The position numbers and the translations under genes were made by a program. Source: Notospermus geniculatus (taxonomy: Eukaryota > Nemertea > Pilidiophora > Heteronemertea > Lineidae). From it: 64,000 nucleotides of DNA. Position 1 is the first letter of the stretch; the number at the start of each line of letters is the position of its first letter. The notes beneath the pieces were generated by a model. The model was not told where the DNA came from. It ran no database searches and was given only the letters and a program-made list of their open reading frames with translations. The DNA lies in NCBI GenBank assembly GCA_002633025.1, contig NMRB01000051.1:95273-159272 (forward strand). The letters run 5' to 3'. This document shows positions 21,169 through 30,890 of this stretch, one piece after another.

Positions 21169-22099
21169 TTATGCTTGAAGTGCTACGTTCCTGGTGCCTG
21201 CCGATCTTCAGTCCATCTTAAGGTAATTATGGGGGTTCTCTGTGCTGGTACGTTTGTGGTGTAGGCCAAGGGGCTGAGAGCAACCAACTCAGAATATCTC
21301 CAGCCCTGCCCTCCAAATACCATAAACGTGAGACGCACAATGCACCACGTGATACGAATGCACGGGTATCCCACTTTTCAAAACACTCGCACGGAAAGAG
21401 CCGATCATCAACAAGGCGTCAACAACGAAAGACCTCGATGATGCAGGGATCTCTTTAATTCACACTGAAATGGGATCGAGCGGTCAAACCACCTGCGCGA
21501 CCTAATGATTCGGAAAACCAGCTGATCACCATCTTCTATCAGAAAATCATTTGTCTCAGAAGAAGATGCATCGTGTGAGGCTGCGGCTTCTGCTGTGGTC
21601 GCCTACGAAATATAACAAGCCTGGTGGCGCCAAGGTTCAGGTAGTGAAGTTAGTGTCGATAAAATATCGCAATTGAGGGTCATAGGTCACTTCATGTGCC
21701 ATTTTAGAAATTCTGAACTTCCAATACCCGACGAGGCCCTAAGGGTAGTTCATTGTTTTGCCACCAGAGAAGTATGACACTACTCGTAGAATCCAGGCAG
21801 TGCTATATCCAGGAGGCGATTACACTCGACGTATATATTCTGCGTGCATTAGCGGCTTGTTTATTGTAACCTTTATTCCACAAAATGTACATGTATCATT
21901 TTACGCAAACAGCAAATTCGTTGGTGATGTTGATTTATACCAAACAATCCTGAAACCCCAACGCCTTCCAATAATAGGCTCATCGAGCCTGTGTTATTCT
22001 GCCATGTATTGGATATCGCGAATGCACAGGGCATTAAACGCAATTTTTAGGTTAATTAACGAATCTTATGGCCCCGGAAGAAATAGGAAGCAGCAAATG
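21169..22099. other. Unrecognised stretch
   Basis: The longest frame is 135 codons (from 21758) and runs into the next element, so it is not a gene. Nothing else is recognised. Confidence 0.45.
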
Positions 22100-22395
22100 G
22101 ATACAGTACAGGTCACAATTGACATCCCTACGGCTTCGCGTATGTTACTCGTAAGTTACCCGTAACTTACGCATAACTCACGGCTTTGGTTTCGCGTAAC
22201 TCACCACGTAACTCGCCAAAATCGCGTAATTCGCCTCGTTAATCACTGCGTAGCTAGCGAAATTCGCATAACTCGCCACGTAATTCACCTCGTAAGTTAC
22301 GCGTAACATAGCTCGTGAGTTGTTGCGTAAGTTACGAGTGACTTGCGCATAACTTTCGCGAATTTAGGGATGTCAATTGTGACCTGTACTGTATC
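22100..22395. mobile_element. 296-bp element with perfect 31-bp inverted ends and a CGTAACTCGCC-type interior
   Basis: 22100-22130 is an exact reverse complement of 22365-22395 (31 of 31); both carry TACAGTACAGGTCACAATTG. The outer bases read GA-TA-CAGT, so a TA target duplication with CAGT-start (pogo-like) ends is possible. The interior (22131-22364) is a degenerate tandem of CGTAACTCGCCA, CGTAATTCGCC and CGTAAGTTAC words in both orientations, unlike the flanks. No coding capacity. Confidence 0.8.
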
Positions 22396-23215
22396 TACTT
22401 TTAACTTATTAAGGTTATTCACTAAAAGTTCATCGTTATCGAAGGTTATCCGATTTTATTGGTTTCCAATCTTCAACCTCGCAATGAAAGTTTCCTGCGT
22501 GAGAGCGAAGCCCTGGTTATGCTAATGTGAATAACTGCGCGATCGAAGAGTGAATCAGGCAAAACCGGTATGAAAATAATAGTCATGTGAACCAACAATA
22601 TAAACTTTTTTCAGTGTACATGCATGCAGATATTATTTTAATTCCAACGGGGCGACACCTTCGTTTTATGCACACCGCACTTGCTGCCGCATCGGTTTGG
22701 TTTCTTGCATGCAATGTGGCCGACTGGGTATTGGTCTGACACAAACTGTATCGCTTTCCCTTTTTACTCATTTTAGAATAACCCTCGCGAGTTTTAGAAT
22801 ATATCTTCGAGGTCAGATGGTTTTCTGCGAGGGTTTTTTTACTCTGTGACGGTTAACCCATCGATGGACTGGTGGCTGTGGTTTGAGCTGAGTTCTAACA
22901 AAAAGCCACATTTCATGATTTCAAGGCCTGAAAGATTGCTCAATTTGCTTTATTAATATTTTATGCTAAGCCATATCTCTGTTCTTTCGGAGACCTTCCC
23001 AACTACCTACGGAGAATATAGCCGAGCTGCAGATCGAGATCAGCGCTACAAGCTATGAATCAAGCCATTTCTGCCACCGAGGTACCCCTTCAATACCTGG
23101 GTGAAGTGTGAGGTAAGGCAAAGCGACCTAAAGTCTGACGCCGATGACGGGATTTTCGGCCAAGGGACCTCCTGACCACTATTTGTAATCCCGATCCACC
23201 AGGGCCCATATTCAT
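22396..23215. other. Unrecognised stretch
   Basis: Nothing recognised up to the SINE tail at 23216. Confidence 0.5.
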
Positions 23216-23500
23216 ACTTAAAGCTGACGTGAACGAACAAAAAGCCCCCATGCGACGAGCAAGAGAATTGCAAACGCCCTGCAAACACCTCAAACGAAGG
23301 CTCAGAACATGATACACCCCACGGCGCCAGGAGGGCGCCACCTTATTTGCCTTCAGGCAACAGAGCTGTCAACATCTCCGGATACCTCTTACACTACTCA
23401 AAGAAAAAAAATTGTAGTCACTTAGACGGGATTCGAACCGTCGACCGTCTGATTTGTAATCCACCGCTCTATCCACTCGGTCAACGAGCCAACTGACAGG
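23216..23500 (-). mobile_element. tRNA-derived SINE, minus strand
   Basis: On the minus strand the head (23500 to 23421) reads TTGGCTCG..ACCGAGTGGATAGAGCG then GACGGTTCGAATCCCGTC, giving A- and B-box sequences. The anticodon-like loop TTACAAA follows T33 spacing but its stem is poor, and the T-loop is one base too long, so it is not a working tRNA. The body (23420 to 23216) pairs over about 127 bp with the body of the plus-strand copy at 23590-23863. The two heads differ in sequence. Confidence 0.6.
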
Positions 23501-23589
23501 GTCATGATTTATGTTTGTCATAGACGTAGGCCTTCGACTTACGTTATAATGCTACGAATAAGAGAAAACATGTGAAATCTTCCAACAAG

Positions 23590-23863
23590 TTCGGTGGCCG
23601 AATGGGGAAGACAGCGGGACAGAGATAACAAGGCGCGGGTTCGATTCCCAGCTGGGTCAAACTTTTTTCTTTGAAAAAAGTGTTCAGCAGGAGCTCACCA
23701 CAGGATGTTGACACCTCGAAAGCTCGATGACAAATGAGGTGGCGCCCTCCTGACCTCGTGGGGCCTATCATGTTCTGAGCCTTCGTTTGAGGTATTTGCA
23801 GGGCGTTTGCAATTCTCTTGCTCGCCGCATGAGGGCTTTTTGTTCGTTCACGTCAGCTTTAAG
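23590..23863 (+). mobile_element. tRNA-derived SINE, plus strand (head-to-head partner)
   Basis: The head GGTGGCCGAATGGGGAAGAC (A-box region) and GCGGGTTCGATTCCCAGC (B-box, about 23636-23653) have a Leu/Ser-tRNA-like look. The body includes TTTTTTCTTTGAAAAAAGTG, GGTGGCGCCCTCCTG and a tail ending CGTCAGCTTTAAGT. 23738-23863 is nearly complementary to 23216-23342. No protein is encoded. The head-to-head order makes a long inverted repeat with about 395 bp between arms. Confidence 0.65.
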
Positions 23864-23920
23864 TCTATTAAAGTGTGACACTTATCCTTTGTTCAACACA
23901 AAAGATTAGTATCACACTTT

Positions 23921-24038
23921 GGGCCGTATTCTAGAAGCTTCCTTAAGTGTAAGGTCGACCTTAATCTATTGTGTTCTACCCTGCAAACAATAGCTAAAGG
24001 TCGACCTTACACTTAAGGAAGCTTCTAGAATACGGCCC
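23921..24038. mobile_element. 118-bp MITE with perfect 42-bp inverted ends
   Basis: 23921-23962 is an exact reverse complement of 23997-24038 (42 of 42), starting GGGCCGTATTCTAGAAGCTT. Only 34 bp separates the arms. Perfect arms point to recent insertion or strong constraint. It sits in text that resembles the inside of the 17091-17273 element ('gtgtgacacttatcctttgttc'), so it looks nested. Confidence 0.8.
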
Positions 24039-24047
24039 ATAGACTTA

Positions 24048-24300
24048 AAGGAGTTCGACGTCCAAGTTGTAAACAAGCCAGCTTGTTTACAAACAGTGGT
24101 CGGCAAACTAGTGTTATTCCTTCGTGAAGGTGGCAGCACCAGTAGCGCCCCGTGATCGTTAGACTAGTGCCCGGTCCAATGCAACTCACTCACGATATTC
24201 ACGTCAGCACATATCACCGACAATAGGTGGCAGCACCGCAGGCGTCGCGTGGATAGAGAACCAGTGAGTGAGTGTTTACAGCTTGGACGTCCAGCTCCTT
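24048..24300. mobile_element. 253-bp foldback MITE with TA target duplication
   Basis: AAGGAGTTCGACGTCCAAGT and the inverted right end AAGGAGCTGGACGTCCAAGC, both followed by TGTAAAC. TA flanks at 24046-24047 and 24301-24302. Inside, GTAAACAAGCCAGCTTGTTTAC is a second hairpin and GTGGCAGCACC occurs twice. Confidence 0.7.
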
Positions 24301-24302
24301 TA

Positions 24303-24720
24303 TGTATGTTCATGAAAATAGACCCAGACCAGCACTTGAAAATGCGGTTGTCGATGAAATCTTCAGAATACCTCTAGTTCTACATCAGCTACAAAAGACT
24401 TCTCATTTAACCTATATATATATACATCAGTGAAGTCGATTTCCTAACTCAACCTTTCTAGTAGCACGTTACCACTCTTTATACACGCTGAAATACACAT
24501 AATCATCCATTTAATGGTTAGTTCTATAGGTACAGACAATTGTCGAGAGTGATTCTGAGGACATTGACGGAGAAATCAGGGTGATCAGAGCTGATCAGAC
24601 GCCATCGAAGCCGCCTGTAATTTGGCTCATTGCTATGATGAGCGCTGATTACCAGCAAATTGCAAAATTAGTATGATGTAGGCGGTGTCTTTGAGGCGTT
24701 GAGGTCTCGCATTTCTTGAC
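24303..24720. other. Unrecognised stretch
   Basis: Nothing recognised. Confidence 0.5.
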
Positions 24721-24721
24721 N
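24721..24721. other. Single-N assembly join
   Basis: One N lies exactly where the centre of a palindromic element should be: the right half follows and the left half is missing. Confidence 0.8.
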
Positions 24722-24912
24722 GGGGAGATAAATTTCAAAGTTTGATATACACCCGGCGTAACTCTATCGGCCTAACGTCGTACGCTGGAAGATGCTCTTG
24801 CAGCAGGCGGTATTTGCGGTACCAACCGTCTCCTGAAACACATTACGTTTTGGAAATGAAGTCCAATTTCATATTTCGTACTTCGTCTTTCTTCAGATTT
24901 GCGAAACCTCAC
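24722..24912. mobile_element. Right half of a 390-bp palindromic MITE
   Basis: From 'gggagataaatttcaaag' through 'gtaccaaccgtctcctgaaa' to TTTGCGAAACCTCAC and a TA at 24913-24914, it follows the right arm of the elements at 43760, 49490 and 49875. The left arm is lost at the N. Confidence 0.7.
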
Positions 24913-27787
24913 TATTCTAAAAAGAAAGGTAACAGCTACATGTATTTCGAGAAGAACGATGATGATTCATATTAACCCTCCGAGGGCCAACTACTGACAG
25001 TTTTATTCCATTTTAATTTTCTTTTTTCTGGGAAACACTGTATTCACACCTATTTCTCGCTCGCATCGTCACGAGACGACTTGAACCACTCCAGACGACC
25101 TCAAATCGACTTCAACTCCTGACAGAATAATCAAGATTCATTCGCACAATCCACTTTGAATATAATCAACAAATTTCGAGAATTCTTCACATCTGATTGA
25201 ACCCTGAACATTAAATTTGTCTCCTAGCAACGCAGTGTATTTGCTTTATTCTCAGTAGAGTTGGCCTAGGGAAATTTTACATTCATAATAGAAATATTTG
25301 GGCTTCCGAAGACAAATTTATTCATTGTTTGTGGATGGGGTTCTTGTTTGTGTTCTGTTAACCCAGTTGTTACAGGAACTTTGTTCAATTTCATTTCTCT
25401 GAGGAGTTTGTACACTGGTACCATTTTGATGAGTTATCACTCCAGGGAAGTAACTGCTACTGCTACCAAACGATTGGTGCAAAAGCAAAATTATCGGCAG
25501 TCAGAGGTCTTCTCAAGGTCAGAGGTCAAGGTCATTGTCTTCAAGATCGGAAAGGATTGACATCGCTCCGATGTCCTCTTCTTGTTTTTAATGTTTATTG
25601 ATCGTTATTTGACAGAAGACAAATAGGGGAGCATGAAAAAAGGTAATCTCTGCTTAACACGCATGCTCCAGAACAAAGATAGTAAGACGATAGTAAGAGG
25701 TCAATGGTGCAAAAACATGAAACGTACGTAGCAGCAGAAAAGATCAGCAGTTAGTGCCAATACTAGCTGGTATATACAAGAAGATACTCGGTAAAGATTG
25801 GCAGTCTGTGTTAGATAATATGTAAGAATTGATCGGCTACAAAAGGAGCAGTCAGCCGCACTTTTTGCCAAAAGACGACAGCAAAGTTCTAGAAAATCTC
25901 CAATACAAAAGAAAATTCTCTTGATTGGTGCTCAATCAACCATGAATGGGTCCGCTACGGATTGATTTGGACCGTAATGATTCATATTGGTCAACTGACT
26001 GACAGCTCCTATTGTCGGTATAACATTTTCTAGTGTTCTAAATATCTCAGTGTTCCAATACACAAGACAGTTAGGGGAAACCATGAGTTTTTAGTAGGGT
26101 AACACAGAGCAATCTGTACTCCCAATCTGCACTCCAATGGTAAAACGGGCTAGAACGTGTAACGTTGGCCAAATAATGCCTCAAAGTTCTGGAGCACCCT
26201 TCTCATAAAAAGCCTGTAAAAGTTGCCACTACCTCCACTCCGTTTGCACGCAGTTTGAGCCCGTTTGGCAACATTTTCAAGAATGTTCTGAGAACTAGCT
26301 CAGTGTGATGGGGCATTAATCTGAAGATGCAGAAAGCAGACATGCAGAAAGACAAATCTGCCGTCATAATTCGAATCTAAGGACAGGATTGTAATTGGCA
26401 TATTTCTCGCCATTCCAATGGCACCTACTTTTGTCTCAACATCCGGACCTCCCAAGGGCTAATTGGTTAAAACCACAGCACACAACTTATAATCCGCTGC
26501 AAGTGACTAAAGGCAAAGAAGTCATCAGATTAGCTTTATCAAGAAAAAGGCAAATCTTCCATTTCTTTCGGTCGCTGCGACTTACACTTATCGACGTGAA
26601 AGAATATTTCTATTTCCTTCCCCCTGGCCATGCCTTCATGGGGGATTATCGAAGGACGTTAATGCACGCAATGGCCACAAATCCGACGATTGTAGGAAAC
26701 GGTGCCTTCAATCCATTGGCGTCTTTTTCCAGTAAAAGGTATAACCTTTTTACCAATGTACCTGTCATTTGCCTTCAGCTTACCTGAGTATTGACTGACA
26801 AAATGAACGCGGTCCTTTTTGTTCTCTGCACCAAGGATTACCCCGGAGTGGCCAAGGCGGTGATCATCGATGATCGCCGACAAAAATGGCCTGGCCTCGC
26901 GATATTGAGATTATTAACATCGGTTAGGTCAGGAAGGAAAAAATACTGCCTTGTTTTTGTCACCACTTTGACGCTGATTGGGCAAAAGAAATTACGTTGA
27001 AAGCAAGTTACGGCCCATTTGGCTCGTCGAACATTGGTCTTAACAAACCATCGGTCTACACGTGCCTTTTTTGTTGTGGAAAAAACCAACCCGCTGCTGA
27101 TGAAGGGTTGCCTGGTGAGACCCAAGCTGCCAAAGGAAAGAGGAAAGCATCTTATACTGCCATGCTTGACGACTCAATGCTAGTTTTTCTCCACCATATG
27201 GATGTGACATTGGTCATTTTGATCAATGCAAGAGACTTATAAGAAAATTGCAACTTATTGGCGTTCTCTCCAGAGCAGGCGATGTTCGTATCGAGGACGA
27301 TTTGGCTGGATTTTTGTAGCTTCGGTCCCAGTGAATGTTTTTTCACATTCGCCAGATCCGTCGCAATCACACGCAGCATCAGCATGCAAGCGAAAACAGA
27401 TGACATAACGTGGGTTCCAATTCTGAATCAGGTCTGCGTCTTGTGAACGCTTAAGCCTGCAGCACGTCACTACATTCGTTGCTGATACAGGCAATTTTCG
27501 TGGACCAGGTCGTCACGAAAATGGCCAACTGTGCTGTGGCCGGCAACGACCACTCACCATGGAAATTCTGTGGTGACCACGAGTTGCCACAAGTTGCCGA
27601 AAATCAAACCGGTTGATTTCTCACCACGAAAATTGCTCGTAGTTGTCAGTTGTGGTGATGCGTGGCCATCAGCAGCACACGAGACCACTTAGTGGTGACT
27701 TCTGCTGTAAACCGGCAACCGCCACAAACATTGCCGACCACGAAAACTGCATGTAGGAGCAACGAAAGTGTGACGTGTGCTGCTAGC
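24913..27787. other. Sparse stretch; divergent repeat at 25845-26020
   Basis: No gene recognised; the 130-codon frame from 26395 has no recognisable domain. 25845-26020 (GGAGCAGTCAGCCGC, ATGGGTCCGCTA, GGTCAACTG.CTGACAGCTCC) matches 29355-29535 in inverted orientation with much divergence. 26857-26880 is a short palindrome around GATCATCGATGATC. 27500-27760 is rich in GGTGACCACGA / TTGCCA words that look like degenerate short repeats. Confidence 0.4.
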
Positions 27788-27791
27788 TTAA

Positions 27792-28041
27792 AGTGGCACT
27801 TTATTTTTCCCCTATCCTGCGCTAACATAAAGGGAGACCTCCATTGACAATACTGTCAAACTCCACCCCAGGTAGAGTAACTCTCGTTCCTAGGCGTAGG
27901 GTATGGTATGCATTGCATTGTAATCAATATAATCCTACATTCTCCAACACTGGGGCGAAAGGCAAAACTACGGTATTAGAGAATGAGGCAATCAGCGCCA
28001 GTGGCGCCGGCTGTCGACCAAAAGTGGAAATACCGTGGCCC
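27792..28041 (+). mobile_element. TTAA-flanked MITE (piggyBac-like), copy 1
   Basis: TTAA at 27788-27791 and 28042-28045. The ends AGTGGCAC and GTGGCCC are roughly inverted. The interior matches the element at 63285-63548 in reverse orientation over its whole length, including ACATTCTCCAACACTGGGGC and GGCGAAAGGCAAAACTA. A TTAA duplication is the piggyBac hallmark; with about 250 bp and no transposase it is non-autonomous. Confidence 0.75.
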
Positions 28042-28045
28042 TTAA

Positions 28046-30001
28046 ACGACCAGAATATTTTTCCGCGAATTCAACTTCACTGGCAATTTATTCATCGGTT
28101 TTACATTTGAAATATTTATTTCCTTGGGGTCATGTAGTAACTATTATCCCGTGCATTGATTTCTATCTCAAATTAGCTTTAGTGTTTGTTGAGCGATGCA
28201 CATTTTCAATAGAATAAACGGAGGCCGCGGGCTTTTCTGACGTTGTTTTAAAAGCATTGAATCACAAGGTTACTTTTAACTTAGTTCAACATTCGCCCGA
28301 GGCTGGTCTGAATAAGGTCTGAAACTGATTTGCATAATGGCGTAGTAATTTGCATGATTAGCACGATATTTGTCATATTTATTTGTATGTAATTTACATA
28401 TTCATCTTCACAAGACTTTTGTGTAAATACGGTTGTGACTCATTTTGAAATCGACAAGGAATGCCAGGGATCGACCTTATGAAAGATTTTTTTAGGTTTA
28501 AACGCTCGTATAAAAATCTAAGGGCCGTATTCAAAAAGAGTGATCATCTCGCGATTAACACGTAGACGCGTGTAACTTCACTAAATGGCAATTCTCCAGT
28601 AGAGAATGGATACTAGAAAATCAAATGTTCATTTTCATCTTTGATATTACAATCTAGGAGATTCAGGCAACTGCTGGAAATTATAATGCGAAGTATTTTC
28701 AGTTATAAGGCAAGATAAACTTATGAAAATTAAAATTCATGTTTTTTTGCACAGAGTGTCCTCACATTAAATCCCTGCTATTCAAAGATTTTGACAGTAT
28801 TTCATCACATTTTACAGGTTTTAAGGTCACTCTCACACTCTCCCACAAAACTTCCCCTCTCATACACCATTGCACCTCAAAGAGAGTGGGCCCATATAGT
28901 ATGATTGACAGCACCAGCACAGCCAATCAGGAAACACTTGGTCCATTCATACTACATGTAATTGTATTATAACAGCTGAGGGGGTATACTCATTGTGAGG
29001 AATAGCGCAGATGAGTGAATGATTACATGTACCAAAAAAATGTTGTAAAATCGTTATTTGTTGACGGATTTTCTTCGTTGTTGAAGTATTCTGCTAGTCA
29101 GAGCATTTGATACTGTTTGAATTTGAAACATTGCAAGAAAAGTGACTTTGACGCTTCAGCTAGGTCCTTAATGAGGCCTGATTAGGGTCCTTATGTCACT
29201 GTTTTTACACCTATGGTCTTAATTGCTACCCCATCGGCCCTTTGATCTTTGGGATATAGAACAGTCAAACTCGGTAAAGGGAGCATTTACGACATGCGAA
29301 AGAAATGTTCTGTATTTTCGAACGGACAATAATACCGCAGATCAATCTCGTGAATAGGAGCTGTCAGCGAGTTGACCACTAGGTGTCACTAGGGCCCAGT
29401 TCAATGCATCTAGCGGACCCAGTCATTATCGATCGAGCAGCGATCATAATAGATTTCCTGTACATTTGGTCCGCTAAGACTGTGCTGCCATCTGTTAGCA
29501 ATAAGCGCGGCTGACTGCTCCTATTGGGTCGGATCAGATATGAATTTCAAATGATTCACCGCAGTCAAATGAACAATGGCACCTAATGAGGTGATGACGT
29601 TTTCAAAAATTAAATTTTTCGTTTGAATGACGTTGATTTCAGTTGAGAAAATTTAAATTAAATACACAAAAAGGCTGATTTCATGTTGATGTCCGCGTAC
29701 AATGCAATTAGGAAAATCACCCTCTTTTCGAAACGTATCGTTGAATTGAAATGATTGTTGGGTGAATGCTCATCTTTTTATCTCTATGCTCGATAACACA
29801 AATTTAACGTTAATCACATCGGCTTAAATACAGCAATTACGTAATTCTTGGTGGATTTCCCTCTGATTTTATTGGGAAATGAACTAAATGTTTGAAATAG
29901 ACGGCAAAAGTCAAATAGACAGTGTCAATGTAAAAAACATACTTATAGAAAATGCGGCATTTGACAAATGCAATAAGGAGTTTGAGACCTGTTAATAAAT
30001 A
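28046..30001. other. Sparse stretch; divergent repeat at 29355-29535
   Basis: No gene recognised. 28522 begins GGGCCGTATTCAAAAAGAG, a likely single end of the GGGCC-type MITE group with no partner found. 29355-29535 is the inverted relative of 25845-26020. Confidence 0.4.
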
Positions 30002-30088
30002 GGGAGGTTTAGAAATCAAACGATAAACGTAAACGCTAACGACAACGTTATTTTCGTACCGAAAATGCAATATAAAATCTGGTGAATA
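30002..30088. mobile_element. Truncated GGGAGGTTTAGAA MITE
   Basis: Left half only: GGGAGGTTTAGAAATCAAAC, AACGTAAACGCTAACG, then AAAATGCAATATAAAATCTG, which is shared with the complete copy at 38479-38627. It is cut where the hairpin cluster at 30085 begins. Confidence 0.65.
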
Positions 30089-30305
30089 TTGCTCATTTTG
30101 GTCCTCATATTGTGCAATAATATTGAACGTGCATGGGTGGGTCTAAAGCGGCCTATCCACGTGCAATATTATTGCACAATATGAAGATCAAAATGGGCAA
30201 TATTATTGCCAATCTTTCTCCCATCCATTATGCCAGAAGCACATGACACCCATTTTGGGCTCCATATTGTGCAATAATATTGTACCGTGGAAAAACCGCT
30301 TAACA
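30085..30305. mobile_element. Hairpin cluster of CATATTGTGCAATAATATTG units
   Basis: The unit occurs at about 30106 (+), 30160-30185 (-) and 30263 (+), each next to 'ccaaaatg/cattttgg'. 30085-30131 pairs with 30158-30204, and 30143-30200 pairs with 30249-30305 (AAGCGGCCTATCCACG against CCGTGGAAAAACCGCTT). The middle unit can therefore fold with either neighbour. This looks like one MITE with a duplicated arm. Confidence 0.65.
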
Positions 30306-30690
30306 GGTGTAGACAGAAAAAGCCCGGGTGGGACACGGGTTTTATGTAGTGTAACCAGGGCTGATACTCCTGTACCTGACTCAAGGGAGTACAATATTTT
30401 AAAATTCACTAACAATGAAAACAAATCTCAATTGAATTGAATGCAACGAGCTTTTGAAATTGACACACGCCTTCTTATGCATTGCATGCCAAAAGGAAAG
30501 AAACATCCAAAATACCTCAGAGCTCAGCGCATGAAATTACAATTCCCATTGCTAATTGCTATTTGAGACAACATCCTGAAAACACGGCCTGGTCTAATTC
30601 CACTTCAGCTGAAATGAACACAGTATGCTTTAATGCTTGCCCTGAGCATGAAATTGATTCTCGCTGTAAAGTACTATTCGTCAACGAGAA
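30306..30690. other. Unrecognised stretch
   Basis: Nothing recognised. Confidence 0.4.
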
Positions 30691-30696
30691 CTGTCA

Positions 30697-30890
30697 AGTG
30701 GCGTAGTAGAAACACCGCTGCCTGTCACCGTTGAGGTACTGGGTTCGATCCCCAGTTGTACCGCACGGGTGTTAGAAGACGATATTATTCTCAATTTTAA
30801 TGAGCTGTGAGGTCCCATGCGCTGCTGACACCAAGCGGTAACAACTGGAAATAAGGCGCTAGGCCCTTCCTCTTTATACCTATTTAGCAT
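30697..30890 (+). mobile_element. tRNA-Asp-like SINE
   Basis: The head shows GTGGCGTAGTAG (degenerate A-box), GCCTGTCACC, which is the usual tRNA-Asp anticodon loop with GTC, and a perfect 5-bp T-stem CTGGG/CCCAG around TTCGATC (30739-30755). No acceptor or D-stem closes, so this is a tRNA-derived repeat, not a tRNA gene. The body runs through GCACGGGTGTTAGAAG to GGCGCTAGGCCC. A piece of the same body (TTCTAACACCCGTG, inverted) ends at the single N at 31423. Confidence 0.6.

Noticed and set aside
23421-23500. Functional tRNA (anticodon ACA) on the minus strand
   Set aside because: The anticodon stem is poor and the T-loop is eight bases; it is followed by a repeat body shared with a second copy.
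30697-30765. Functional tRNA-Asp
   Set aside because: Good T-arm and anticodon loop, but the D-arm and acceptor do not form and a SINE body follows.
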